Assembly: GCF_009765905.1 (NCBI RefSeq)
Contig: NZ_LMUO01000009.1
Coordinates: 860,255 to 924,254, forward strand
Source of the DNA: Mucilaginibacter sp. L196
GTDB taxonomy: Bacteria > Bacteroidota > Bacteroidia > Sphingobacteriales > Sphingobacteriaceae
Length of the DNA stretch: 64,000 nt
Reading direction: 5' to 3'
The translations under genes were made by a program, and so were the position numbers. Positions 45,127 to 53,723 of the stretch are shown here, piece by piece (the stretch's first letter is position 1; every line of letters starts with the position of its first letter). Under the pieces are notes generated by a model that worked only from the letters and a program-made list of their open reading frames with translations, made no database searches and was not told the origin of the DNA.

Positions 45127-46499
45127 TGCGCAGGAATTTAAAACAGGCTATGGAAAATTACGACGACGATGATGTTGAACGCTGCTTTAATTGGTTTAGA
45201 TCTTTTATGTCCCCCAGTGAATGGCTAGAACGCCGTGCTAAAATTGAGAATTATATAGAGCACGCCATCATGGTGGGTTATGGCATTGACAAAGCTGAGG
45301 CGCCAACATTATCAGTGAGTTTCAATGAAGATAAGATCGGCTGGTATATGTATTTAATGGATACCTGTATGAACGCTGCCTCGTGCTATGAACCGGTTGC
45401 GGGGGCAAGGTTATTTTCAATCTTTAAAAGGCTGGGCGAATGTTTTACTGAATTGAGCGCAATAAAAGGTGTCAACAAAAAAGTCAGACGATTGATCAAA
45501 AATGACCCGACCGAGGCTGATGCCGTATTGTTTGAGTTGTTGGTTGCCTTGGTATGGGTTAGAAATGGATACACCGTGAGTTTCATCCCCGAGTTAAAGC
45601 ATACCAGGCAGCCGGATATTAAAGCTATTAAAGATGGCAAAGAATGGTTTATCGAATGTAAGCGCTTATCTAAATCACCTGATTATTCTGCCCGTGAAAA
45701 AGCGAAATGGTTAAAAATGCTTTCCTATATCAGGAATTTGCTAATGGAAAGGGATATGGTTTTAGATGTTACCATCCATAAAGAACTGGAAAAACTGCCT
45801 GATACATTTCTATTTGACCAACTCTTCGAAAAATTAAAATTAGTCACAACGCCAGGTTGGGTTGTGACCAATAGCTTGTTAAGTTGTCAGGTTTGGTTTG
45901 TAGATTATCAGGCCGTTAACAAGCACTTGGAGGACTTTTCGGTGCGGTCGCCCTCTCCACAATTAAATAAACTGATTGCCGGCAAGTTAGACGATAACAA
46001 GGGGTTTTCTTCCGGGACTATGGCGCAGGTATTCCGATTAGGCCCTGGCATCGGCAATAATATTTTTACAGACCAGGTTGGTAAAGCATTTGGCGCGTTT
46101 TGGAGTTGTGACGCACCTAAAGCTACAGATAAGAAAGCCAGGGATATTAAGCAGCACCTGGAAAAAGCCCTTTCCCAATTGCCAATGGACGAACATTCTG
46201 TAGTACATGTGGGCATTGAAACCTACGATGGTTTGGATGTAGAAGTAGAACGGTTTAAAAAAATCAATCATACCGTAAACGGCATGGAGATAAAAAACCA
46301 AAACCTCACCTGGATCTATGTACACTTTTTTCAATCTTATGCCCCACCAGATCAAAGCTGGGTATTTGATGAATCGTTGGTTCGCTTTAATAATACTTTG
46401 CTGAACGTACCGGAACCGCTTAAACACACATCTTTAATTATTCCTTTTGATAAAACAGAAGAAAACAACATGCATTGGTTTAAACCACAGCCATTGTAG
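45123..46499 (+). CDS. PD-(D/E)XK nuclease-like protein, last gene of the defence-like operon
   Basis: The start is taken at ATG 45123, which overlaps the previous stop as ATGA; a further upstream in-frame ATG at 45066 would overlap 61 nt and is less likely. The 458 residues include an endonuclease-like core: FELLVALVWVRNGY with E138, QPDIKAIKDG with D165, and WFIECKRLS with E178 and K180. That is the E...PD...ExK order of restriction-type nucleases. The C-terminal half is unassigned. With a HEPN-like partner in the same operon, it could give both DNA and RNA cleavage on activation. Confidence 0.82.
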   Translation: MMRRNLKQAMENYDDDDVERCFNWFRSFMSPSEWLERRAKIENYIEHAIMVGYGIDKAEAPTLSVSFNEDKIGWYMYLMDTCMNAASCYEPVAGARLFSIFKRLGECFTELSAIKGVNKKVRRLIKNDPTEADAVLFELLVALVWVRNGYTVSFIPELKHTRQPDIKAIKDGKEWFIECKRLSKSPDYSAREKAKWLKMLSYIRNLLMERDMVLDVTIHKELEKLPDTFLFDQLFEKLKLVTTPGWVVTNSLLSCQVWFVDYQAVNKHLEDFSVRSPSPQLNKLIAGKLDDNKGFSSGTMAQVFRLGPGIGNNIFTDQVGKAFGAFWSCDAPKATDKKARDIKQHLEKALSQLPMDEHSVVHVGIETYDGLDVEVERFKKINHTVNGMEIKNQNLTWIYVHFFQSYAPPDQSWVFDESLVRFNNTLLNVPEPLKHTSLIIPFDKTEENNMHWFKPQPL

Positions 46500-46560
46500 T
46501 ACTTGCTCATCAACATTCCTAAAGTAGGGCACCTATTTGGTCATAGACACACACAAAGCA

Positions 46561-46616
46561 AGAAAGTTGAACGGTATTACCGCTCAACTTTCTTATGAGA
46601 GAGTGGGGATTCGAAG
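46561..46616 (-). repeat. Terminator hairpin plus tRNA-Ser-like 3' end, island scar
   Basis: AGAAAGTTGA at 46561-46570 pairs with TCAACTTTCT at 46584-46593, extended inside by CGGT/ACCG. At 46596-46616 the minus strand reads as T-arm plus acceptor: loop TTCGAAT, stem CCCCA, acceptor CTCTCTC, then A, like the end of a serine tRNA. The rest of a tRNA is missing. This third hairpin plus tRNA-end unit lies 62 nt past the nuclease gene and likely marks the right edge of the defence-operon island. Confidence 0.6.
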
Positions 46617-46626
46617 ATGGGATTTA

Positions 46627-46821
46627 ATGATCCATTTTGCAATAAAAATTTATTATTATCAGATGTTTTACGAAAATGTCTTACAAATTTTTCGTATTGA
46701 TCATGATTCACAAATTGAGAATCCAACATTTAATAGCGCTGAATATCATGCGGTACCAATAGCAACTATAGTAAACAAATACGTTCCAACTGGTATAAAG
46801 CAAATTTTTACAAAATCTTAA
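46627..46821 (+). CDS. Hypothetical ORF fragment (weak)
   Basis: A 64-codon frame from ATG 46627 with fairly ordinary amino-acid composition (YYQMFYENVLQIFRIDHDSQ in part). It has no visible ribosome-binding site and no neighbour on its strand. It may be the remnant of a gene cut by island insertion. The 503-nt stretch 46500-47002 holds, besides the hairpin and tRNA-end scar, nothing else that I can support. Confidence 0.25.
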   Translation: MIHFAIKIYYYQMFYENVLQIFRIDHDSQIENPTFNSAEYHAVPIATIVNKYVPTGIKQIFTKS

Positions 46822-47002
46822 ACTCCAAGGTTGCATAACAAGCTGAATTCGCTCAGACTGCATTAAAATACATTACAAATTGGAAAGACCTTTTCAGTCG
46901 AACTACAGCAACCTGCGTAAAAACTATACTTGTTTATTGCCAGTAATAATACAAATAGGTTGTCGATTAAAAAGCTCACTTATACGTTTAAGCTCTCTAT
47001 TT

Positions 47003-48814
47003 TTAAGAATTTTCAAATTTAGAGTCAGCATCATAAAATTCATGAACACATGATAGTTTTTCTCGATATATCATACAGGTCTGCCTAAAGTCCTCACCAT
47101 AAGGACAACGTTCAACCTTAAGGTGAGACACATAATAAAACTGAATGTATTTTTGTGGGTCTGGATTTAAAGGTTTGTTTTCTGGATCACCAGTGTAAAA
47201 TAACCCTACGACATTGATTTGTTCAACATTATCTTCGGAAAAGAATGCTGATTCTTTCTCCAGTAGGCGGTCAACAGTATGCCCATTATTAACCACGTCA
47301 GTAATAATTAAGATTTTTTTAAATTTTCCCTCATTCTTAACTGAAAGCTTTTTTTCGTAGTCCTCGTGGTCATTGTAACGGTAAGAATAAGGCAAAAATG
47401 AGTATGGCTTATCTAATCTAAGAGCGGCGTAACTCGCTAAGATATTCCCCTCAATGCCAAGTCCGATTATAAAATCCGCCTCGAGAGCGTTTTTTGCAAC
47501 CACGTCCATAATTGCTTTTTGCGCGAGAAATACATGATCACGTTCAGATAGCAGCATTGGAACATCTATCCAATTGTGTGCCTTGGAAGAGTCGTTCCAA
47601 TGAAAATGCCCCCACTTAAATAGGTCAAGATCTTTGACAATTTTAAATAGTTTATCGTGGTATTCGCTTTCTTTAAAACTCAACTGTAAAGTTGATCCTG
47701 CTTCATTACCAGTGCTTAATTCCTCTGACTGAAGTTGAGCGTCATCTTTACTAGTTGAAGTTACGGGAGATCGTTGAATTATATCAGAAGTCTCCAAAGT
47801 TTTTTGTTCTAAGGCTGGTTTACGAAGTTCAATTATTATTAATTGCTCGTATTGATTGTTTATCTCTACCACAGACCAGTTACCAAATGGGTATGACTGG
47901 TGAGATCCGTCGCTAATGCATTGATAACGATTATGCTTTAGAGAAAGTATACTGTCTTTTGATTCGATCTCATAGACTTTAAAGTTAGGATGTGTATTTC
48001 TTTCGCCAAACGATCCGACAGCAATTTCTACCATTTGGTTGGCCGTTCTGCTCACAGAAATATGTTCATTACCATAAATGACTACCTTAAATTCATTTTC
48101 TTCAAGAATACGAAGAAACCCTATTTTGTTATCTGAATCCCACTGTCCATCTGGATCTTTTTCAAACTCACCTACTAGATTATGATGAAAAATTGCGATT
48201 TTAGAATATTCTTTATAGCCAGGCAATAATGCGTTTAGTTCAGTTTTCAATTGATCCGTGTCAATATATCCCCTGGCGGCTTGAGCCCCGACTTTGTAAT
48301 TGGAATTCATTCCTATCAATAAAAGTTTTTCATCTTCAAAAGCCATAATTTCAGTTATCGCAGATTCAAATGAAAAGTCTCTTTCTAAAAAAGATTTATA
48401 GAAATCTGAAAAAAAACTATATTTTTCTTTGTTAAATTCAAATGAAAATGCGTCTCTTCCTGCTTGTTGAGCGGCATAGGCTGCGTTAATCCTGTTGACA
48501 TCATGATCGCCGGGGATAATCATTATATTTTTTTTCTCGATTTTAAGTTCGATTGTGATCCGTTCTAAAAATATTTTGGCGCTATTGTATTCGTTACTCA
48601 ATGAACGGTCTGCGATGTCACCGGTGACGATTAAAAATATCTGCCGATCCGGGAAGGCTTTTTGTACATAACGAACAAATTCATCTGCATAATTTCTCAG
48701 CTGGATCGTGTCATCTGCAGTCGTCAACCAAGAGCCGGCTTGATCAATAGTTTGACCCTCTTTTAATTGTGTTACGTGCAGATCTGATAAATGAAGAATT
48801 ATTTTGTCGGCCAT
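47003..48814 (-). CDS. Metallophosphoesterase fused to a phosphoribosyltransferase-like domain
   Basis: ATG 48814 is used (1 nt after the upstream stop); a TTG nine bases earlier is also possible. In the 603-residue protein, the first 300 residues carry calcineurin-like phosphoesterase motifs: LSDLHVT, TGDIADR, PGDHDVNR, FHHNLVG and GNEHIS (normally GHxH). The C-terminal part from about residue 380 is type-I PRTase-like: GHFHWNDSSKAHNWID, IIGLGIEGNILASYAA and ITDVVNNGHTVDRLL, the PRPP-loop shape. The fusion could make or remove a modified nucleotide. Last gene of a three-gene operon with the phosphoribosyltransferase-like and GHKL proteins. Confidence 0.85.
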   Translation of the reverse strand: MADKIILHLSDLHVTQLKEGQTIDQAGSWLTTADDTIQLRNYADEFVRYVQKAFPDRQIFLIVTGDIADRSLSNEYNSAKIFLERITIELKIEKKNIMIIPGDHDVNRINAAYAAQQAGRDAFSFEFNKEKYSFFSDFYKSFLERDFSFESAITEIMAFEDEKLLLIGMNSNYKVGAQAARGYIDTDQLKTELNALLPGYKEYSKIAIFHHNLVGEFEKDPDGQWDSDNKIGFLRILEENEFKVVIYGNEHISVSRTANQMVEIAVGSFGERNTHPNFKVYEIESKDSILSLKHNRYQCISDGSHQSYPFGNWSVVEINNQYEQLIIIELRKPALEQKTLETSDIIQRSPVTSTSKDDAQLQSEELSTGNEAGSTLQLSFKESEYHDKLFKIVKDLDLFKWGHFHWNDSSKAHNWIDVPMLLSERDHVFLAQKAIMDVVAKNALEADFIIGLGIEGNILASYAALRLDKPYSFLPYSYRYNDHEDYEKKLSVKNEGKFKKILIITDVVNNGHTVDRLLEKESAFFSEDNVEQINVVGLFYTGDPENKPLNPDPQKYIQFYYVSHLKVERCPYGEDFRQTCMIYREKLSCVHEFYDADSKFENS

Positions 48815-48815
48815 A

Positions 48816-49820
48816 TTAATCAAGCGCAGTTAAAATTTTAAAATCAATTGGATTGTGACCTTTAGATATTTCATAAACGCTTACTGCGTCTTTTGGCTGG
48901 TGTTCCGGGATTAGTGTGTTAACCTTAATAATTGATGCATTTCCGATATATCGTCCACCAGAGTAATTTATAATATTTTGACATATCCGTAATTCTGTGC
49001 CTAAACATATCATATCTGATACAACCAGATAACGGGCGTCAGATTTTATTTTGCTTCCTATATTTGTATAAACCTTGTTTACTGGTCCTATATGATCCAT
49101 TGATAACAAGTTCCATTTGAGAAAACTGGATAATATGGATGCAATGTATGCACCGTTCAAATTTTGGCAGAATAGTATAGGCTTAACAGCGTGTTCCGCC
49201 CATTCGCGCTTAAGATTAATAGTTGTGGCTAGCCGATAGACTACATAAAGGAAGAAATGAGGATCTTCAACAATAATACTTTTAATATCTACAAATTTTG
49301 GAATGTAAATCGGAGAATTACTACGATAACCGTCTTCTGTTTTTGTTTCAATCACACTTTTCTGTAAACGGGCAACAAAGGCATCTTCAAATAAAGCGTC
49401 TAAGTTTTCCAGTTGGATTTGCTCTTTAGCATCTGTAAGGTAAAAAGCAGCGTAGGCATCTCCTGATATTTCATTATGATCGTATAAGTCGATATTTAAT
49501 TTCTTTACAATAAAATCTGAAATATTAGTGAAAATCAATTTTTGAACCCGCTTTTTTAATTCAATTACCCATTTTTGCTGGTTTGATTGTATGTCCTTTA
49601 TTTTGCTAAAATCGATCACTAAGCTAAAAGGTTGCGGTTGATTTTTGACAAATTCGGCTATATTCAACAATGTCTCCCTAGTCAACTCAACCCCTAGTAT
49701 CCCTTGACTAATATGAGTGTTAGGATCGCCTTTATCAGCTAAAAAAGTACCTGTATATGATTGCTCTGCGTGAGCCATCACATATATGATATCTTGTTTA
49801 CGTATTGCTGATATAACCAT
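48816..49820 (-). CDS. Phosphoribosyltransferase-like protein with STAS-like N-terminus
   Basis: The protein has 334 residues. The first 110 resemble a STAS/anti-sigma-antagonist-like fold (FSLVIDFSKIKDIQSNQQKW, LKKRVQKL). The C-terminal part has a PRTase signature: PILFCQNLNGAYIASILSSF and LVVSDMICLGTELRICQNI, where a PRPP loop is expected (acidic start, hydrophobic, then G-T). It begins 2 nt after the upstream gene and lies 1 nt from the next. Two PRTase-like modules in one operon suggest a nucleotide-signalling step. No known purine or pyrimidine salvage enzyme matches in length. Confidence 0.75.
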   Translation of the reverse strand: MVISAIRKQDIIYVMAHAEQSYTGTFLADKGDPNTHISQGILGVELTRETLLNIAEFVKNQPQPFSLVIDFSKIKDIQSNQQKWVIELKKRVQKLIFTNISDFIVKKLNIDLYDHNEISGDAYAAFYLTDAKEQIQLENLDALFEDAFVARLQKSVIETKTEDGYRSNSPIYIPKFVDIKSIIVEDPHFFLYVVYRLATTINLKREWAEHAVKPILFCQNLNGAYIASILSSFLKWNLLSMDHIGPVNKVYTNIGSKIKSDARYLVVSDMICLGTELRICQNIINYSGGRYIGNASIIKVNTLIPEHQPKDAVSVYEISKGHNPIDFKILTALD

Positions 49821-49822
49821 TT

Positions 49823-51091
49823 TTAATTATTTTGAATAGGTATTTCAGTTTCAATGTGTACTCCGTTAAATTTTGTTTCTAAAAGACGAAGCGCAGAATA
49901 GCGGACGTCCTCTGTATATTTCTTAAATATATTATGAGCTAGTTTGATAATTGAGGTGCGTGCATTTTGTGAGATAGGAATCATTCGGTTGGTAAACTCC
50001 AATTCCTGAATGCGGCCGAGGTTAAAAGTGTTGTGTAAATGGGTTATTTCATTCCTAATTATTTGAAGTTCATTAAGTTCCTCCATCATTCTTGCAGAAA
50101 CAATTATTTGTACACTTTCGCAATGCAGCCTAAAATATCCTTGACAATTGACCACGATGTTAAGCATAAGGTCGAAAAGCCCCTGCCTTTCTTTGAGCAT
50201 ACTGTAATAGAAAGTTTCAAAAATTGATAGAATACATATTTGAATTTGTTCAGAGACTTTTATCCCTGTTTTTCCAGTTAATTCCTTAACAATGCTATAT
50301 GGCTCATAATAAGCACTTGCTTCTTTGTTTTTTATTGTTGCTTGTAGCCCAATACCATTGTCCGCAATGGAACATATTGTTTTATAGGGACTGTTAAACA
50401 TCATTACATATGCATCGGATCCGGAATGGTATAAACCGTTTGTTATAAGCTCAGAAAGAATATCAACTTGATTATTTTTGGCATTTTCAGATACGCCCAT
50501 CTCACTTAATAAGCTATAAAAATGTTCTACAACTACAAAAGAAAAATGTTCAATCAAAAAATCGCGTTTGGCTTCTTCTCCCTTAATATGATTAACATCA
50601 ATTACGCCAGTATCATTCATAGAATAAATTCTAACTTTATGATCTGATCTCCAATCTTGTTTGTTTGTTAGTGCACCAATTTTAGTTTGATCGAATTGAA
50701 ATATGCGTTTTCCAATTGGAAATGTAGGATTTGTATTATTGCCAATAATATATAAAAAATCAGATCTTAAAAGCAATCGAATAACATCGTTATCCGTAAA
50801 ATCATTTTCAATGTCTAGAAAAATACTTTGTTTGTGATAATTTTTTAAATAGACACCTAAAGCAATTAACAATGGCAATACCGAGGGTTCTAGTTTTAAA
50901 TTTCTGTCAATGACGAAATATGGTGGTTCACCTTTATACCTTGAACGATAAAAAATAGTCAGCTCAGGCAAAAACTCCGTATAAAATCGAAAAGAGGTAA
51001 ATGCCCCTCCGTTTTTTAATGTTAATCTTATGGCGTTATCTAAGGACAATGATATATTGATAAGTTGAGGTATAAAGTAATAAATATACAA
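49823..51091 (-). CDS. GHKL (histidine-kinase-like) ATPase with STAS-like N-terminus
   Basis: The start is TTG 51091; no ATG is near. The 422 residues have an N-terminal STAS-like part (residues 55-115, YFVIDRNLKLEPSVLPLL, SIFLDIENDFTDNDVIRLLL in parts) and a GHKL ATPase core: the N box SELITNGLYHS (E214 to N218) and G1 box SIADNGIGL (D244, G246, G248). Such ATPases act as kinases or switches for STAS partners. It is the first gene of the minus-strand operon. The pairing with two PRTase-like proteins is unusual. Confidence 0.8.
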   Translation of the reverse strand: MYIYYFIPQLINISLSLDNAIRLTLKNGGAFTSFRFYTEFLPELTIFYRSRYKGEPPYFVIDRNLKLEPSVLPLLIALGVYLKNYHKQSIFLDIENDFTDNDVIRLLLRSDFLYIIGNNTNPTFPIGKRIFQFDQTKIGALTNKQDWRSDHKVRIYSMNDTGVIDVNHIKGEEAKRDFLIEHFSFVVVEHFYSLLSEMGVSENAKNNQVDILSELITNGLYHSGSDAYVMMFNSPYKTICSIADNGIGLQATIKNKEASAYYEPYSIVKELTGKTGIKVSEQIQICILSIFETFYYSMLKERQGLFDLMLNIVVNCQGYFRLHCESVQIIVSARMMEELNELQIIRNEITHLHNTFNLGRIQELEFTNRMIPISQNARTSIIKLAHNIFKKYTEDVRYSALRLLETKFNGVHIETEIPIQNN

Positions 51092-51908
51092 ATAAACTCT
51101 AGATCATGAGAAATTTCAGATTAACTTACAGAAATATTAAGCCACCATATATAATAGTGGATAATTAAGGAAGCATGTTTTCGCATTGCGAAAACGGGTT
51201 GCCAGGAAATCCGAAGCCGATTTGTTCACTTAGTTACAGCAAATTTTGAAATAATAAATTGTTGGTGCCGTGTGTAAATAAGAATGCATTTATTATTCAA
51301 TGTTCGCATCCTTGAAACAATCTTTTGATACCATTCAAATGCCGAGAATTGGCATGGTATCAGCGCGGTAAACATGCTGGAAATTTCAGTCTAATAGCCC
51401 ATACTGGTCAAATCTCGAACTGTTTTTTAGATGATTAAAAAAGACCGCTTTTAAACAAGTCTCAGGTACTGATGGGGCTTATATAAAAGCATCGCAACGG
51501 ATGAGCAAAAAGAGGTTTATCTACTGCTGAAGATATTTAGTTTATATTCAAGAGTGCTTGCCGGAATATAAAGTCAACGATGAACAAATATCTGCATCGC
51601 TGGCGGAAGTGTTAGAGTATTTCCATCTAAAGGAGAAATTTAGAGGAGAATTCGATGCTAAATATATAATGTTAAGACATTGGGTAAATGGATGTGAAGA
51701 AAATAGTCAAAACTTGTTTACAAGCAAAAACAACAGCCGACAGTTATTAAAATCTATGGACAGCTGATTCACTATCTAACATTTCTTAAACTACATTATC
51801 TAAATAATACTGATTACGCTACAGTAATTATTGAAAAAAATAAACCTCTGTATAAAAAATTACACGAAGGTTTTTCAACCTAATAGATTAAAGCGATTAA
51901 AAACTATG
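51092..51908. other. Gene-poor stretch with hairpins, likely decayed DNA
   Basis: This 817-nt region between two minus-strand operons has no strong gene. It holds a near-perfect palindrome GTTTTCGCA/TGCGAAAAC (51177-51195), an inverted repeat GATACCAT/ATGGTATC (51327-51334 and 51354-51361), and short frames on the plus strand near 51490-51770. This mix suggests leftover mobile DNA. I cannot name an element. Confidence 0.4.
51558..51767 (+). CDS. Small hypothetical ORF, possible remnant (weak)
   Basis: A 69-codon frame with a TTG start. The sequence begins PEYKVNDEQISASLAEVLEY and looks codable, but the frame just upstream (DEQKEVYLLLKIF, from about 51501) also looks codable in another frame, as if a single gene had a frameshift. 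No family recognised. Confidence 0.25.
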   Translation: MPEYKVNDEQISASLAEVLEYFHLKEKFRGEFDAKYIMLRHWVNGCEENSQNLFTSKNNSRQLLKSMDS

Positions 51909-52595
51909 CTATTTGTCTATTACCATTTTTAAGGTTAACGTTTGCGTGTTTTGTACATCTCTTGATACAGATAGGTCAGGCGTAAATTCACCTATGGGGC
52001 CTGTAAATTCCACACTACCATTTTGGTCTACGGAAAAAGCGATGTTAACCGTTAGGTCTTTTTCTACTTTATCGTCTGCATTATTAATATAAACATCTAT
52101 AAATTGTTTTGCAGCCTGAACAATCATATCTGCTATACCATCTGAAGGAGGTGTGCTACCCGGGGCAATTTTATGTTTTGCAACCAGTTTCGCCTGCCGA
52201 TCCACAGATGTCCTTTGGGCAAGGTCTAAAAGATTTCCGGCAATCGTAGATGATGGGGTAATCATCAAAGAATAAGTTAGTGTATTGTCCTTTTTTTTGG
52301 TATAAGAATAACCAACTTTGAAAATCAATAAACTCAGGTAATCCTGGTTTAGAAAGGTTACCGTATTATCAAAAGCCACATCCGCCTCCGTGATTTCTAT
52401 AGTATGGGGAGCATTTTTTCCTGATAGATCGCTTATCGTTTTCCGCGCAGCCTCAAAGTCACTGAAAATAGTAGCGAAAACAGGTTTAACAGGGATCTGC
52501 GCTATTATCTTAGGTGGTTGAGGTTTAAAAATAGCGCATGATCCAAAGCAAAGAATTAAGGTAAAAGCGGATATAAATTGAATTAAAGTTTTCAT
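51909..52595 (-). CDS. Hypothetical lipoprotein, partner of the papain-like protease
   Basis: The protein has 228 residues and a lipoprotein signal peptide with lipobox CFGSC, so it is anchored in a membrane, probably the outer membrane or periplasmic face. The mature part is mainly beta strands and ends in LTLKMVIDK. No family recognised. It starts 28 nt after the protease gene stop on the same strand, so the pair is co-transcribed. It could be a binding or inhibitory partner for the protease. Confidence 0.8.
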   Translation of the reverse strand: MKTLIQFISAFTLILCFGSCAIFKPQPPKIIAQIPVKPVFATIFSDFEAARKTISDLSGKNAPHTIEITEADVAFDNTVTFLNQDYLSLLIFKVGYSYTKKKDNTLTYSLMITPSSTIAGNLLDLAQRTSVDRQAKLVAKHKIAPGSTPPSDGIADMIVQAAKQFIDVYINNADDKVEKDLTVNIAFSVDQNGSVEFTGPIGEFTPDLSVSRDVQNTQTLTLKMVIDK

Positions 52596-52623
52596 CTTTT
52601 ATGAAGTAAGGTTGAAAATAATA

Positions 52624-53439
52624 TTAATATTTAAATGCATCTGAGAATGAATAGGCTTCCTGAAAGCAACCACTTTGTACCAAAGCGTAGGTTACCCAAA
52701 AAAATCCATGGTCTCCACCAGATACTCCCCATTGGTTCTGCGCTTTGAACATGCCTTTTGTATCATCATATCCGATAATTGCTACACAATGACCGCCCCT
52801 GGCAGTGCCGCCATTCGTTGTCCATATTCCACCATTCGCCCACATAGTATCAAAGGCCTGCGTAACGTTAAATGCGACTATCACCGGAGTCTTACTCCAG
52901 ATACTTATTTTCATTGCATTTACATCCGTGGGAGCGAGCGCAAACCAGCCGGCTACAATTTTAGTATGTGCTTCGGCGCGTTGATTAGAATTTGGCTGGG
53001 TATTACAGTCCCCATCAACGTAAGGCATACTTCCTATTGAACAATCACCCTGGCTTGCGATTAGATTTAAAGCGTCCTTGACATACGAGCCTGCGGCACA
53101 ATTGCCTTGTTTAATCTGGTTATAAATATAACTTGGGCTAAGTTCATTTGATGAGTTATAAATAGTTGTTGGATATACCCACAGCGAACTGATCGTTGAA
53201 TAGCCAACACCCCATCCGACGCAAGCCCCTTCACTTCCCTGATCTCCTACAGGGGGAGAAGTGATCGTCATTACTGGTGGCAATGGTGCCAGTAATTTTT
53301 TAAGCCCTACAGCAGATAAGTTAAGATGCGGTAAGGCGGCATATTCCTGACTGGTTAAAAGTAATGCGCCTAAAGCGTGTTGAGCGAATGAATTATTTGC
53401 TATGATTAAGCTAAATAATATGAATATGATTTTTTTCAT
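52624..53439 (-). CDS. Secreted papain-like (C1A) cysteine protease
   Basis: The protein has 271 residues with a signal peptide (KKIIFILFSLIIANNSFAQ). The C1A set is complete: Q67 in GDQGSEG for the oxyanion hole, C73 in GACVGW, H217 in GGHCVAIIGYDD and N235 in NQWG. Extra cysteines (CAAGS, GDCS, GDCNTQ) suggest disulfides for life outside the cytoplasm. There is only a short pro-like region of about 35 residues. It is upstream of the lipoprotein gene. The target is unknown; a colonisation or toxin-like role is possible. Confidence 0.92.
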   Translation of the reverse strand: MKKIIFILFSLIIANNSFAQHALGALLLTSQEYAALPHLNLSAVGLKKLLAPLPPVMTITSPPVGDQGSEGACVGWGVGYSTISSLWVYPTTIYNSSNELSPSYIYNQIKQGNCAAGSYVKDALNLIASQGDCSIGSMPYVDGDCNTQPNSNQRAEAHTKIVAGWFALAPTDVNAMKISIWSKTPVIVAFNVTQAFDTMWANGGIWTTNGGTARGGHCVAIIGYDDTKGMFKAQNQWGVSGGDHGFFWVTYALVQSGCFQEAYSFSDAFKY

Positions 53440-53611
53440 GACATTGGTGAATAAGGTTATAAGGTTCTGAATTATAGTTAAATATAAATATTATTTGAAA
53501 TAAAAGTAAATTTTTCAGCCTTTATTGTAGGTTTGATCATTTGTCGCCAGATCTGGATGGAACAGGCAGAGGAAAGGAGTGAATAAGGATCGCGTCTATC
53601 TTAAGGATGAT

Positions 53612-53679
53612 ATTTACACCGCATAATTTATATAAGACATTTGTATAAATTATGCCGCCGAATATTGGTGTAAATATTT
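53612..53679. repeat. Long two-stage inverted repeat, possible MITE or 3'-end structure
   Basis: ATATTTACACC at 53612-53622 pairs perfectly with GGTGTAAATAT at 53669-53679; inside, CATAATTTATA at 53624-53634 pairs perfectly with TATAAATTATG at 53646-53656. It lies between the STAND gene (stop at 53724) and the protease gene (start at 53439) in a 284-nt gap, so it may terminate the STAND transcript, but its size and symmetry also fit a miniature transposon. Confidence 0.6.
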
Positions 53680-53723
53680 TAAGGTGACTAAAATTTATGT
53701 GGAATTATTGGACTTCCGCATCT

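Noticed and set aside
45908..46427. Minus-strand frames of 102 and 129 codons over the nuclease gene
   Set aside because: Antisense shadows; the plus-strand gene has the ExK motif and is coupled to its neighbour.
46537..46626. Reading frame running through the hairpin and tRNA-end scar
   Set aside because: It starts with a TTG in noncoding DNA and crosses the hairpin and the scar; only the part after ATG 46627 is kept as a weak ORF.
51092..51557. A named insertion sequence in the gene-poor stretch
   Set aside because: Palindromes and broken frames suggest mobile DNA, but I see no transposase motif or terminal repeats to support a family.
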